Notes under the pieces: model-generated | Told to the model about the DNA's origin: nothing | Seen by the model: the letters and a program-made list of their open reading frames with translations, nothing else | The model's database searches: none | Made by a program: the position numbers and the translations under genes | Assembly (NCBI RefSeq): GCF_030286555.1 | Contig: NZ_JASVWF010000001.1 | Location: 1,054,001-1,118,000, forward strand | DNA length: 64,000 bases | Origin: Actinomycetospora termitidis | GTDB lineage: Bacteria > Actinomycetota > Actinomycetes > Mycobacteriales > Pseudonocardiaceae | Direction of reading: 5' to 3' | Shown here: piece by piece, positions 22,873 to 31,327 of the stretch | How positions within the stretch are numbered: position 1 is the stretch's first letter | Layout of the letters: each line of letters starts with the position of its first letter

Positions 22873-23435
22873 TCGTCCGCGACGACGAGGTCCGCGACGT
22901 GCAGGAACACGTCGTCGTCGATGCCGACCGGTCCGGGGATGCGACGCAGGGGCTCGGTGCGGGGCGGGCGGCCACCCGTCCGGAGCCGGTACCGGCGCAC
23001 CGCGACCAGGCGGTAGACGCGGCCCGTCGTCGACGGGAGGTCCGTGTCGAGGTACACCGAGCCCTCGACGTAGACCGGTTGGTCGGGGTCGAGGTCGGGC
23101 ACCGACTCCAGCCCGGCGCGGTTGACCGGGACCACCCGGTCGCCGATCTCGAGGGCGTCGAGGTCGCCCGCCTCCGTCGTCAGCACCCCCGGCACGCCGC
23201 AGGCGACCACCGTCCCGTACTCGTCGAGATCCCACAGTCGCTCCGGGCGGCACCGGAGGCGGTCCACCTCGCTCGCGTAGATCACCGGGGTCGCCGTCAG
23301 GACGTCCCCGACGGCGGCCGCGGGCAGCAGGCCCTCCCGCAGGTGGCGGGGCAGGAGCTGCGCGGTGGTCACCTCGTCGCGGCGGGCGTCGGCACGCGAG
23401 GTCCAGCCTCCGTGCCGATGCCGGGCGGCCGTCAT
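22863..23435 (-). CDS. uncharacterised protein, paralogue of its upstream neighbour
   Basis: I do not recognise a family. The 190-residue protein has no signal peptide or membrane span. It is a diverged copy of the protein encoded at 23432-24094. Shared positions include AQLLP, VGD.L...P.IYA..V, DE(F/Y)G.V, LTT, PVN, GS.YLD and RL.AVRRYR, followed by a Pro-rich stretch and an acidic segment ending in ADLV. Its start overlaps the stop of that gene by 4 bases (ATGA), so the pair form an operon. No cysteine or histidine cluster or catalytic motif stands out. Confidence 0.7.
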   Translation of the reverse strand: MTAARHRHGGWTSRADARRDEVTTAQLLPRHLREGLLPAAAVGDVLTATPVIYASEVDRLRCRPERLWDLDEYGTVVACGVPGVLTTEAGDLDALEIGDRVVPVNRAGLESVPDLDPDQPVYVEGSVYLDTDLPSTTGRVYRLVAVRRYRLRTGGRPPRTEPLRRIPGPVGIDDDVFLHVADLVVADDQP

Positions 23436-24094
23436 GTCCCCGCCCCGTCGGGCGCCGCCGCGCCGCTCGCGGTCTCCGGCGCGTCGAACGAGCGGTCCGC
23501 GACCAGGTCGGCGATGTACACCGCGTCCTCGGTGACCTCGGCCGGCGCGGGGAAGCGGGGCAGGGGCACCGGCGCGACCGGCACGTCGAGGGTGCGCCGG
23601 TAGCGCCGGACGGCGGCGAGCCGGAAGGGACGGCGGCAGAGCGCGACCGCGTCGCCGTGCTCGGTGCCCGGCTCGAGCACCGGATCGAGGTAGAGCGACC
23701 CGTCGAGGTGGACCGGGCTGTCGCCCTCCGGCGGCTGCGCCGCCGCCCAGTTCACCGGGGCGAGCCAGCCGCCCGCGTCCAGGACCTCGATCCGGCAGGT
23801 GCAACCCCCGGCCGGGTCGAGGTGGATCGTGGTGAGCGTGCCGCGGGCGTCGACGCAGCCGAACTCGTCGACCGACCAGTGGTCCGTGGGCCGGGTGCCG
23901 TGGTGCGTGGCGTCGGGATGGACCACGCCCGCGTAGATCGCCGGGGCCACCTCCAGGGTGTCGCCGACCCGCGGTCGTCCGAGCTCCCCGGCCGCCAGCA
24001 GGTGCGGCAGCAGCTGGACGGCCGTCGCCCCGGACGTCCGTGGCCGGGCGCCCGTGTTCCCGGCGGTGCGCCTCGTCCTGCGTCGCGTACTCAT
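23432..24094 (-). CDS. uncharacterised protein, first of a tandem paralogous pair
   Basis: Unrecognised 220-residue protein with a basic N-terminus (MSTRRRTRRTAGNTG) and no membrane span. The body aligns along its length with the product of the next gene (22863-23435). It starts with AVQLLPHLLAAGELG, then VGDTLEVAPAIYAGVV, VDEFGCVDARGTLTTI, LYLDP and RLAAVRRYRR. It also holds a GGCTCRIEVLD segment, with two cysteines, that the second copy lacks. The mix of short conserved strands suggests a beta-rich fold; that is inference. Upstream lies the direct-repeat region. Confidence 0.7.
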   Translation of the reverse strand: MSTRRRTRRTAGNTGARPRTSGATAVQLLPHLLAAGELGRPRVGDTLEVAPAIYAGVVHPDATHHGTRPTDHWSVDEFGCVDARGTLTTIHLDPAGGCTCRIEVLDAGGWLAPVNWAAAQPPEGDSPVHLDGSLYLDPVLEPGTEHGDAVALCRRPFRLAAVRRYRRTLDVPVAPVPLPRFPAPAEVTEDAVYIADLVADRSFDAPETASGAAAPDGAGT

Positions 24095-24173
24095 CGCGCC
24101 TCCCGTGTCGTCGTCTCACGGGCTTGGACTGCGGTGGGCGCCGATCGGTTCCGACTTTCTCTCAGCCGGTCGT

Positions 24174-24305
24174 CCTGTCGCGGTCTACGTCCCGGCCGGG
24201 GTCGCCTTGTCGTTGAGATTCACAACGACAGGGTGAGCGGTGGTGGGTGGAAGGCCGCGACAAGCTGGCCGGTGGGGGTCCTGTCGTTGTGGTTCGCCGG
24301 GACGA
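24174..24305. repeat. direct repeat copy A (period 200 bp)
   Basis: First of two nearly identical copies of about 132 bases in the 476-base gene-free gap 24095-24570. It contains the hairpin TTGTCGTTGAGATTCACAAC (24207-24226) and further TGTCGCGG / CCGCGACA segments that can pair with one another. No credible gene lies in the gap. Confidence 0.85.
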
Positions 24306-24373
24306 GCGGGCGCGGGGCGCGTTCGGCGTCTGTGGGAGACGGCGTTGGGGCCCGCCGGAGCGTCAGCTGGCGC

Positions 24374-24505
24374 CTTGTCGCGGTCTACGTCCCGGTCGAG
24401 CTCGCCTTGTCGTTGAGATTCACAACGACAGGGTGAGCGGTGGTGGGTGGAAGGCCGCGACAAGCTGGCCGGTGGGGGTCCTGTCGTTGTGGTTCGCCGC
24501 GACAA
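24374..24505. repeat. direct repeat copy B (period 200 bp)
   Basis: Second copy, exactly 200 bases after copy A. Differences are few, mainly CTTGTCGCGG for CCTGTCGCGG at the left edge and CCGGTCGAGCTC for CCGGCCGGGGTC. It ends in CGCGACAAGCC, which can pair with its own left edge. About 65 bases follow to the ATG of the GH172 gene. Confidence 0.85.
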
Positions 24506-24570
24506 GCCGTCGTCACCCGGAGCCTCCACCCCGGGGTCTCGCCGGCTCCCCGCGCGGGAAGACTCGACCC

Positions 24571-25623
24571 ATGAGCGCCGACTACGGCCCGCACGGCTCC
24601 AGCCTGCGGGACCTGCCCCGCCTGCGCCGCACCCGCCGTCGTCGGGAATCGACCTGGGATCGCACCGGGGGTAACGACGACCGGGCGCACGTGCCCGCCG
24701 GGGGCTCGGTGACCCTGCTCGACGTCGACGGGGCCGGCGTCGTGACGCACCTGTGGATCACCGTGAACGGCCCCCGACGACGGCGCGCGGAGCTTCTGAG
24801 GCGACTCACGATCCGGATGTGGTGGGACGGCGAGGAGTCCCCGAGCGTCCAGGCCCCGCTCGGCGACTTCTTCGGCGTGGGCCACGGGCGCACCACGAAC
24901 TTCGTCTCCGCGCCGCTGCAGATGAGCCCCCAGGACGGACGGGCGCTGAACTGCTGGTTCGCGATGCCGTTCGCCGACGGCGCCCGCATCGAGGTGGCGA
25001 ACGAGGCGCCCGGCGAGGTGTGGCTGTACGCCTACGTCGACCACGAGGAGCTCGACACCCTCGACGCCGAGGTCGGCCGCTTCCACGCCCAGTTCCGACG
25101 CGAGCGCACGCGGGGAGTCCGGCCCGGGCTCTCCAACGCCCGCTACCAGTTCGGCGGGCGGAACCTGACAGGAGACGGCAACTACACGATCCTGGACGCC
25201 CGCGGGCACGGGCACTACGTGGGCTGCGTGCTCAACGTCCGGCCTCGTCGGCGCCGCCGGTGGAACTGGTACGGCGAGGGCGACGACATGATCTTCGTCG
25301 ACCAGGAGCCCGGCGACTGGCCCCCGACCCTGCACGGCACCGGGACCGAGGACTACGTCAACACGGCCTGGTGTCCGACCCAGGCGTACTCCGCGCCATA
25401 CCACGGGGTCACGCTGCCGGGCGGCCGTAACTGGCGCGGCCCGGTCTCGCTCTACCGCTTCCACGTCGAGGACCCGGTCGTCTTCGAGCGCAGCATCCGC
25501 GTGACGATCGAGCACGGCCACGCGAACCGGCGCAGTGACGACTGGTCGTCGGTCGCCTACTGGTACCAGGCCGAACCGCACGTGCCGTTCGACCTCCCGC
25601 CGCTCGCGGAGCGGCTGCCGTGA
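24571..25623 (+). CDS. GH172 / DUF2961 family glycosidase-like protein
   Basis: A 350-residue protein of the DUF2961 family, now glycoside hydrolase family 172, which includes difructose anhydride synthase and exo-arabinofuranosidases. Recognisable parts are VTHLWITVNG, IRMWWDGEESPSVQAPLGDF, FFGVGHG, LNCWFAMPFADGARIEVANE and LHGTGTEDYVNTAWCP with its GTGTEDY signature. No signal peptide is seen, so it may be cytoplasmic. The ATG at 24571 was chosen because upstream codons lie in the repeat. D-arabinan as substrate is an inference from mycobacterial GH172 enzymes. It overlaps the next gene by 4 bases. Confidence 0.85.
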   Translation: MSADYGPHGSSLRDLPRLRRTRRRRESTWDRTGGNDDRAHVPAGGSVTLLDVDGAGVVTHLWITVNGPRRRRAELLRRLTIRMWWDGEESPSVQAPLGDFFGVGHGRTTNFVSAPLQMSPQDGRALNCWFAMPFADGARIEVANEAPGEVWLYAYVDHEELDTLDAEVGRFHAQFRRERTRGVRPGLSNARYQFGGRNLTGDGNYTILDARGHGHYVGCVLNVRPRRRRRWNWYGEGDDMIFVDQEPGDWPPTLHGTGTEDYVNTAWCPTQAYSAPYHGVTLPGGRNWRGPVSLYRFHVEDPVVFERSIRVTIEHGHANRRSDDWSSVAYWYQAEPHVPFDLPPLAERLP

Positions 25624-26015
25624 CCGGTCATTGGGTCTGGGTCGTCGGCCCGGACTGCTATCTCGACGACGACGGGCGCGAGCACCCGAAGCTCGCCCCG
25701 GGCGCCCCGGCGATGCGCTGGGCCTGCCACCGTGACACCCGGCCCGGGGACCTCGCCGTCCTCTACCGCTCGCAGCGCGCGAAGGACCTCGGCTACCTGT
25801 TGCGGGTCACCTCGGAACCGGCGTACGAGGCCGGGCCGCGGCCGTGGAACTGCGCTGCCGAGGTCGTCCGGCGACTCACCCCGCCGATCCCGCTCGCCGA
25901 CCTGCGGGCCGACCCCGTGACGGCGACGTGGCCGGCGCTGCGGGCGTCGTTCGTGCGGACCGGCGCCCCGGTCCCCGAGGACGTGTGGGCACGGCTCCTG
26001 GAGATGGCCCCGTGA
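25620..26015 (+). CDS. EVE/PUA-like domain protein
   Basis: Small 131-residue protein that looks like an EVE-type PUA-fold domain. Signs are HWVWVVGPDCYLDDDG at the N-terminus, MRWACHRDTRPGDLAVLYRS near residue 31, and AKDLGYLLRVTSEPAY. These match the EVE pattern of an N-terminal strand, an arginine-containing loop, GD.....YRS and a following strand. EVE domains bind modified bases or nucleic acids. The GTG overlaps the GH172 stop, so it is co-translated with that gene, a pairing with no obvious reason. Confidence in the family is moderate. Confidence 0.6.
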   Translation: MTGHWVWVVGPDCYLDDDGREHPKLAPGAPAMRWACHRDTRPGDLAVLYRSQRAKDLGYLLRVTSEPAYEAGPRPWNCAAEVVRRLTPPIPLADLRADPVTATWPALRASFVRTGAPVPEDVWARLLEMAP

Positions 26016-26082
26016 CCGACCGGGCTGCTTGCCGACCACGTGCCACCCGGCTTCCTGACCCGCCGTCGGGAAGGATGAGCGC

Positions 26083-26538
26083 ATGCACGATGCGGTGACC
26101 GAGCACGTCGACGCCCCGCCGGAGCGGGTGTGGGAGCTCGTCGCCGACGTGACGCAGACCCACCGCTACAGCGAGGAGACCTTCGAGGCGGAGTGGCTGG
26201 ACGGAGCCGACGGTCCGGCGGTCGGCGTGCGCTTCCGCGGCCACGTGAAGCGCAACGGCCGCGGCCCGACGTACTGGACGACCTGCCGGGTCACCGCGTG
26301 CGAGCCCGGCCGCGAGTTCGGCTTCGAGGTCCTCGCCGGCGGACGGGTGGTGAACACCTGGCACTACGCCTTCCGTCCGTCGGACCGGGGCACCGACGTC
26401 ACGGAGTCCTTCCGGCTGCCCGCGACCCCCGCGACCCGCCTCTACTGGACGCTCGCCGGCTGGGCCCGCGGGCGTACCAACCGGGCCAACATGCGGACCA
26501 CGCTGCGCCGCATCAAGGACGTCGTCGAACACGGTTAG
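26083..26538 (+). CDS. SRPBCC family protein (polyketide cyclase/START-like)
   Basis: A 151-residue helix-grip protein of the SRPBCC superfamily. The N-terminus HDAVTEHVDAPPERVWELVA is the classic start (strand, then PxxVW helix). It is followed by the beta-sheet region with TTCRVTACEPGREFGFEV and a C-terminal helix NMRTTLRRIKDVVEHG. The family binds hydrophobic ligands; the ligand here is unknown. Its stop overlaps the end of the convergent deacetylase gene by 4 bases. Confidence 0.8.
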   Translation: MHDAVTEHVDAPPERVWELVADVTQTHRYSEETFEAEWLDGADGPAVGVRFRGHVKRNGRGPTYWTTCRVTACEPGREFGFEVLAGGRVVNTWHYAFRPSDRGTDVTESFRLPATPATRLYWTLAGWARGRTNRANMRTTLRRIKDVVEHG

Positions 26539-27425
26539 CCCGGGACGTGCTCGTCCCACCAGTCGACGACCTGCTGCCGGTGCACGAACGCGACCTCGGG
26601 CAGCGTCGTCACGTGCGCCAGGAAGTCGCGGACCGCGACCGCCCGGGCGGCCTGACCGCTCCAGCGCGGGTGCAGCCCGACCGTCATCATCCGGGCGCCC
26701 GCGCCGTGCCGGGCCTCGTCGAGCAGGAACTCGACCGCCCCGGTCAACGACTCCGCGAAGTGGCGCGGGGTCGCGTAGGTGGGCGGGAGGAAGTAGCGCG
26801 TGTCGTTGTGGACCTTGGAGTACGGCACGACGAGCCACGGGCGGCCGTCGACCTCGGTCCGGTACGGGAGCTCGTCGTCGACGGCGTCGCTGTCGTAGCG
26901 CAGGTCCGGGTGTGTCGCCGCCAGCCGGCGGGTCCGCTCCGACGGGAACGACCGCACGTACCACCCGCGGACCGGCCGCCCGACCAGCTCCGGCAGCACC
27001 CGCATCGCGTGCTCGAGGTCCGCCCGCTCCTCGTCCTCGGTCATCGCCGTGACCTCGGCCCAGCGGTAGCCGTGTCCGAGCACGTCGTGGTCGCTCGCCC
27101 GCAGCCAGGCCGCGAACGGAGGGTTGCGCTCCAGCGCGCGGGCGCAGACGCCGAACGTGACCGGGACGTCGAACCGCTCGAACAGCCGGACCAGGCGCCA
27201 GATGCCGACCCGGGCGCCGAAGGCGTAGTGGCCCTCGGTCCCGAGATCGCGGACCGCGGGATCGATCGGCAGGGCGTACTCGCCCCAGCCGTCGTTGCCC
27301 TCGCCGTCCTCCCAGGACGCCTCGGCGCCCTCCTCGACGTTCACGACGACGTTGACCGCGACCAGCGAGCCGTCCGGCCAGCGCGGGAGCGGTGTGGTCG
27401 GCCCGTACCCGACGAGGTCGCGCAC
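26535..27425 (-). CDS. polysaccharide deacetylase family protein (PuuE/PgdA-like CE4)
   Basis: NodB-fold carbohydrate esterase 4 relative of 296 residues. The cytoplasmic PuuE/Helicobacter PgdA-like subgroup is suggested by VNVVVNVEEGAEAS at the N-terminus and by HYAFGARVGIWRLVRLFERF. DHDVLGHGYRWAEVT near residue 140 carries the conserved histidine. RPVRGWYVRSFPSERT and a late HPRWSG also fit. There is no signal peptide. GTG 27425 lies 7 bases after the rmlA stop, so the two probably form an operon. The substrate could be a cell-wall sugar or a ureide. Confidence 0.8.
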   Translation of the reverse strand: MRDLVGYGPTTPLPRWPDGSLVAVNVVVNVEEGAEASWEDGEGNDGWGEYALPIDPAVRDLGTEGHYAFGARVGIWRLVRLFERFDVPVTFGVCARALERNPPFAAWLRASDHDVLGHGYRWAEVTAMTEDEERADLEHAMRVLPELVGRPVRGWYVRSFPSERTRRLAATHPDLRYDSDAVDDELPYRTEVDGRPWLVVPYSKVHNDTRYFLPPTYATPRHFAESLTGAVEFLLDEARHGAGARMMTVGLHPRWSGQAARAVAVRDFLAHVTTLPEVAFVHRQQVVDWWDEHVPG

Positions 27426-27432
27426 CGCGTCG

Positions 27433-28323
27433 CTACCCGCTCGCCCCGGCCCGTCGCGCGACGTCCATGACGTACTCGCCGTAGCCGGACTTGCCCTGGG
27501 CCAGGCCGAGCCGCAACGCGTCGTCGGGGGTGATCCAGCCCTCGCGCAGGGCGAGTTCCTCGAGGCAGGCGATGCGGACGCCCTGGCGGTGCTCGAGCAC
27601 GGAGATGTACTGCCCGGCCTCGACCAGTGAGTCGTGGGTGCCGGTGTCGAGCCAGGCGAAGCCACGGCCGAGGTCGATCAGGCGGGCGTCGCCGCGGTGC
27701 ATGTAGGCGAGGTTGAGGTCGGTGATCTCGAGTTCGCCGCGCGGGGAGGGCGTCAGGGTCCGGGCGAGGGAGACGACGTCGTTGTCGTAGAGGTAGAGCC
27801 CGGTGATGGCGCGGTTGGACCGGGGCTTCGCGGGCTTCTCCTCGATGGAGATCAGCCGGCCGGTGGCGTCGGCCTCGCCGACGCCGTAGCGCTCGGGGTC
27901 GCCGACGGGGTAGCCGAACAGGGTGGCGCCCTTGTCGGCGTCGACCTGGGCGACGGCGCGCTGCAGGATCGTGGAGAAGCCCTGGCCGTGGAAGATGTTG
28001 TCGCCGAGGACGAGGGCGGCGGTGTCGTCGCCGATGTGGTCGGCGCCGATGAGGAAGGCCTCGGCCAGCCCGTTGGGCTCGGCCTGCTCGGCGTAGGAGA
28101 ACCGCACGCCCCACTCGGAGCCGTCGCCGAGCAGCCGTTGGAAGGCGGGCAGGTCGACGGGGGTGGAGATGATCAGGATGTCCCGGATCCCGGCGATCAT
28201 GAGTACCGAGATCGGGTAGTAGATCATCGGTTTGTCGTAGACCGGCAGGAGCTGCTTCGAGACCGCCCGGGTGACCGGGTGCAGTCGGGTGCCGCTGCCC
28301 CCGGCGAGCACGATTCCCTTCAC
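27433..28323 (-). CDS. rmlA: glucose-1-phosphate thymidylyltransferase
   Basis: Makes dTDP-glucose from glucose 1-phosphate and dTTP, the first step toward dTDP-rhamnose, which links peptidoglycan to arabinogalactan in related bacteria. The nucleotidyltransferase signature [20 protein letters not shown] lies at residues 7-26, followed by [15 protein letters not shown]. The [14 protein letters not shown] and [16 protein letters not shown] segments are typical of RmlA. The GTG at 28323 ([11 protein letters not shown]) was chosen over an upstream start at 28377 because it gives the family length (296 residues). Confidence 0.95.
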   Translation of the reverse strand: MKGIVLAGGSGTRLHPVTRAVSKQLLPVYDKPMIYYPISVLMIAGIRDILIISTPVDLPAFQRLLGDGSEWGVRFSYAEQAEPNGLAEAFLIGADHIGDDTAALVLGDNIFHGQGFSTILQRAVAQVDADKGATLFGYPVGDPERYGVGEADATGRLISIEEKPAKPRSNRAITGLYLYDNDVVSLARTLTPSPRGELEITDLNLAYMHRGDARLIDLGRGFAWLDTGTHDSLVEAGQYISVLEHRQGVRIACLEELALREGWITPDDALRLGLAQGKSGYGEYVMDVARRAGASG

Positions 28324-28469
28324 GCCGGCGACTCTAGATGGCGCAGTGCGCCTCACTCCTTCGAGTGTCCCGGTCAAGGGGCGATAACGATCCGGTCGCC
28401 ACTCGCGACATCCCGGTCACGAGCGCATCGCTCGGAAATCCCGCCCAGCGCACCTCCCGGGGGACACCT

Positions 28470-28727
28470 GTGCCCAGCCACCGACGTACCCGTCACGCCC
28501 GCCCCGTCGTCGGGCGGATCGCCCTCGCGGGTGTCGCGCTCGCCGGCCTGTCGGCCGCTCCCGGTGCCACGGTGGCCGTGACGACGCCGACCGAGGCCGT
28601 GCAGGCACCGACCGTCGCCGCTCCCGCGGACCAGGACGGTGCCCTCTGGTACGGCCTGCTCTCGGCCGCCGCACTCGCGGGCGCGGCCGGCGCGCACCAG
28701 CTCGCCGGCCGGCCGCGCCGCGCCTGA
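28470..28727 (+). CDS. small putative secreted or membrane protein
   Basis: An 85-residue protein with no recognised family. The N-terminus is basic (VPSHRRTRHARPVVGR), followed by a hydrophobic stretch IALAGVALAGLSAAPGATVA that looks like a signal peptide. A Thr/Ala/Pro-rich region comes next, then a second hydrophobic segment ending in a basic tail. The GTG at 28470 was chosen because GGGGGA lies just upstream and the longer reading frame adds unconvincing sequence. It is divergent from rmlA. Confidence 0.55.
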   Translation: MPSHRRTRHARPVVGRIALAGVALAGLSAAPGATVAVTTPTEAVQAPTVAAPADQDGALWYGLLSAAALAGAAGAHQLAGRPRRA

Positions 28728-28791
28728 GCCGGGTGGTTCCCCGGGCGGCGCGGTCCCGGGGAGCCACCCGTCGCCAGGAGGCTCGTGAGGC

Positions 28792-29820
28792 TCAGGCCGG
28801 GAAGGCGACGAGCTCCTCGCGGTGGTGGAAGGGGTAGGGCGCGGGCCCGGCCTCGACCGCGCGGGCCGCGAGGATCTCCGCGTACTGCGTGCGCGGGTCG
28901 ACGACGCCGTACTGCGCCCGGGCCTCGGCCGGCTCCCGCACGACGGGGTTCACCGGCTCGATGCCCCGCAGCAGGGGCTCGATCACCGGCACCGTCCGGG
29001 GGCTCGCGAGCTTGAGCGCCCACAGCTGCACGTGCTTGCTCGCCGCGACCGCCCGGACGACGGGGCGGGTCAGCGCGATGGCGACGTGGTCGGTGAATCC
29101 CGACTGCCCCGTCGCTCCCAGCTTGCGCATCCAGCGCGGCATCGTCGCGATGACCGCGCGGCGGGCGACGGCGTTGAACACGAGCCGCAGTGGGGCCGGC
29201 ATCCGCTCGGGCAGCACGATCGTGTTCGCGTCGAGCAGGAAGTCCATCATGTCCTGCGCGACCTCCGAGCCGACCAGCCGCGGCCGGTAGGCGGCGAAGT
29301 AGGCGCGGATGCCGTCCCGGTCCCGGGGGACGTCGGCCGGGTCGATCGTCTGGAACTCGGCCGCCCGCGCGCACTCCTCCCAGTACCGCGTCTCCTCGTC
29401 CGGGGTGAGCTTCCCGGGGCCGAACACCTCGTAGGTGTAGAGGATCGAGTGCCACGCGGTGAGGTGGATCCACAGCTGCGAGGCCGGGTCGTTGGCGTCG
29501 TAGGTCCCGCCCGTCACCGGGTCGTGGCCGATCGCGCGCGAGTGGATCTTCATCAGGGTGTCCGACGCGCGGAGCACCGACTCGGCGTCGCCGAACTTCA
29601 CCGTCGCGAAGTACTGCATCGTCCGGTCGTAGCGCAGCTTCGGGCGCTGCTTGACCTGCCCGGATTGGTCGACGGACGCCACGAGGTGTGGGTCGAGCTC
29701 CTCGATGACGACGGCGCGGAGGAACCCGAGCACGATCGAGGTCGGGTAGCTCCAGACCTTCCAGGTCACCGACTCCGGCCCGAAGAACCCGTAGTCCTGC
29801 TGCCGACGAGTGCCCACCAC
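28792..29820 (-). CDS. oxygenase MpaB family protein (DUF2236)
   Basis: A 342-residue member of the MpaB/rubber-oxygenase-like superfamily, a group of haem-dependent or latex-clearing-protein-like oxygenases. Visible family features are DYGFFGPESVTWKVWSYP at the N-terminus, LRYDRTMQYFATVKFGD, VLRASDTLMKIHSRAIG with its conserved histidine, and LWIHLTAWHSILYTYE. The substrate is unknown. The GTG at 29820 follows AAGGTGGGAC. Upstream are two copies of a GTAAGNGSTAC sequence that may be regulatory. Confidence 0.82.
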   Translation of the reverse strand: MVGTRRQQDYGFFGPESVTWKVWSYPTSIVLGFLRAVVIEELDPHLVASVDQSGQVKQRPKLRYDRTMQYFATVKFGDAESVLRASDTLMKIHSRAIGHDPVTGGTYDANDPASQLWIHLTAWHSILYTYEVFGPGKLTPDEETRYWEECARAAEFQTIDPADVPRDRDGIRAYFAAYRPRLVGSEVAQDMMDFLLDANTIVLPERMPAPLRLVFNAVARRAVIATMPRWMRKLGATGQSGFTDHVAIALTRPVVRAVAASKHVQLWALKLASPRTVPVIEPLLRGIEPVNPVVREPAEARAQYGVVDPRTQYAEILAARAVEAGPAPYPFHHREELVAFPA

Positions 29821-29871
29821 GTCCCACCTTCGTCGCTGGTATGTGAGACCGACGGTAACGGCAAACACCAT

Positions 29872-29898
29872 GTAAGGGCTACCCCCGGTAAGAGGTAC
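29872..29898 (-). promoter_or_regulatory. possible operator: two direct GTAAGNGSTAC half-sites
   Basis: GTAAGGGCTAC at 29872 and GTAAGAGGTAC at 29888 are spaced 16 bases apart, about 50-80 bases upstream of the MpaB-family start. Each is itself an imperfect GTA...TAC palindrome. The pattern suits a TetR-type binding site, but no regulator is next to it. Confidence 0.35.
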
Positions 29899-29972
29899 AT
29901 GCCGTTCACCCTGGCGACGATCAGGGTTCCACCGGAGGTGCCGGGGCCTTCCCGACGGCGAGGGTGGTCGGC

Positions 29973-30395
29973 ATGCGCCTGACCTCCCGCTCCTCGCGAT
30001 CGCTCGACCTCGCCCGCCTCGAGGCCCTCGGGCTGGGAGCGGTCGAGATCGGGACGGCCCACCTGCTGCTCGGACTCGCCCGCGAGGGCCGCGAGAACGG
30101 CGACCCGCTGCTCGCGGACGTCGATCCGGACCGGGTCCGGGGGCTGCTGCCGATGCGGGGTGGTGACGTCGGGTCGCCCCCGCTGAGTCCGTGTGCGGCC
30201 GCGTCCCTCGCGGTGGCCGCCCGCCACGCGGCCGGCGGCCGGGTCGACGTGACCCACCTGCTGGCGGCCGTGCTGACCTACCCGTCGTCGACCGCGATCG
30301 GGGTCCTCGAACGGCTCGGCGTCGACGCCGGCCACCTCTGGGTCCGGGCGACCGCGGCCGTCCCGGAGCCGACTCCGCTGCTCGTCAGGAGGTGA
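29973..30395 (+). CDS. Clp N-terminal-domain protein
   Basis: A 140-residue protein consisting only of the double Clp repeat (Clp-N). Repeat 1 is ALGLGAVEIGTAHLLLGLAR near residue 18 and repeat 2 is GRVDVTHLLAAVLTYP with GVLERLGVDAG near residue 98. There is no AAA+ module, so it resembles stand-alone ClpS/ClpC-N-like adaptors that may bind substrates or arginine-phosphorylated proteins; that role is inference. ATG 29973 follows GAGGG. It overlaps the end of the convergent TauE gene by 11 bases. Confidence 0.7.
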   Translation: MRLTSRSSRSLDLARLEALGLGAVEIGTAHLLLGLAREGRENGDPLLADVDPDRVRGLLPMRGGDVGSPPLSPCAAASLAVAARHAAGGRVDVTHLLAAVLTYPSSTAIGVLERLGVDAGHLWVRATAAVPEPTPLLVRR

Positions 30396-31140
30396 GCAGG
30401 AGGTCGACGATCGCGACGACGCCGATCACGACGATCACCACGCGCAGCACCACCGGCGAGAGCTTCCGGCCGATCCGCGCCCCGAGCAGCCCGCCGACCG
30501 TCGAGGAGATCGCGAGGATCAGCACGACGGTCCAGTCGATGGGCGCGACGACCGCGTAGATCGCGCCCGCGACGAGGTTGACGACGGCGGCCAGCGCGTT
30601 CTTGAAGGCGTTCAGCCGCTGCAACGGGTCGTCGAGCAGGAGTCCCATGACCCCGACGAGCATGATCCCCTGCGCCGCGGTGAAGTAGCCGCCGTAGACC
30701 CCGACCAGGAAGATCAGCGGGTAGAGCAGCCAGGGGTGACCAGTGGACCCGGTGTCGCGGTCCCGGAGCCGCTTCGTGAGCAGCGGCTGCACGGCGACGA
30801 GCAGCACGGCGGCCGCGACCAGGACCGGCACGATCGTCTCGAAGGCGTCCGCGGGCAGCGAGAGCAGCAGCACCGTCCCGCCGATCGCGCCGAACAGCGA
30901 CGCGATCCCGTAGCGCACGAGTCGGCGACCGTGCCCGCGCAGTTCCTCGCGGTAGCCGTACGCGCCGGTGATGGTCCCGGTGATGAGGCCGATCGCGTTC
31001 GACGTCGTCGCCGTGACGGGCGGGAAGCCGAGTGCCACCAGCACCGGGAAGGTCACCAGCGTCCCGGACCCGACAACGGTGTTGATCGTCCCCGCCCACA
31101 GCCCGGCGACGGCGATGAGCGCGATCTCCCACCAGGTCAC
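30385..31140 (-). CDS. TauE/SafE family sulfite/anion exporter
   Basis: Membrane protein of 251 residues with about eight hydrophobic spans, from the TauE/SafE (TSUP) family of organosulfur or sulfite exporters. The family signature AGLWAGTINTVVGSGTLVTF lies at residues 12-31, followed by PPVTATTSNAIGLITG. A second half repeat starts at LVGVYGGYFTAAQGIMLVG. The substrate is not clear. GTG start at 31140. The 187 bases upstream, to 31327, hold no gene I can support. Confidence 0.88.
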   Translation of the reverse strand: MTWWEIALIAVAGLWAGTINTVVGSGTLVTFPVLVALGFPPVTATTSNAIGLITGTITGAYGYREELRGHGRRLVRYGIASLFGAIGGTVLLLSLPADAFETIVPVLVAAAVLLVAVQPLLTKRLRDRDTGSTGHPWLLYPLIFLVGVYGGYFTAAQGIMLVGVMGLLLDDPLQRLNAFKNALAAVVNLVAGAIYAVVAPIDWTVVLILAISSTVGGLLGARIGRKLSPVVLRVVIVVIGVVAIVDLLLTS

Positions 31141-31327
31141 GGCGCGCGACCCTACGACCGCCCGTGGGGGCGCCGCCCGCTGTCAGCACTGCGGCCTTGC
31201 TGACACTGGACGTCACGATCGCCACAACGTCGATCGGCGCCGGTCCGGCGACGACCGCCGACGTGATCAGCAGGCACTCAGAGCTCTCGCAAGCCCTCGG
31301 CGACAGCGCTGAGTACCCGTTCGTTGA

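Noticed and set aside
24174-24505. Possible CRISPR array
   Set aside because: There are only two copies of a long unit with a 200-base period and no short spacers, and no cas genes are nearby.
24185-24529. 114-codon minus-strand frame in the repeat gap
   Set aside because: It is created by the duplicated unit itself, with no ribosome site and no conserved sequence.
28338-28469. N-terminal extension of the small secreted protein
   Set aside because: The upstream codons encode a non-hydrophobic stretch, while the GTG at 28470 has a ribosome site and gives a plausible signal peptide.
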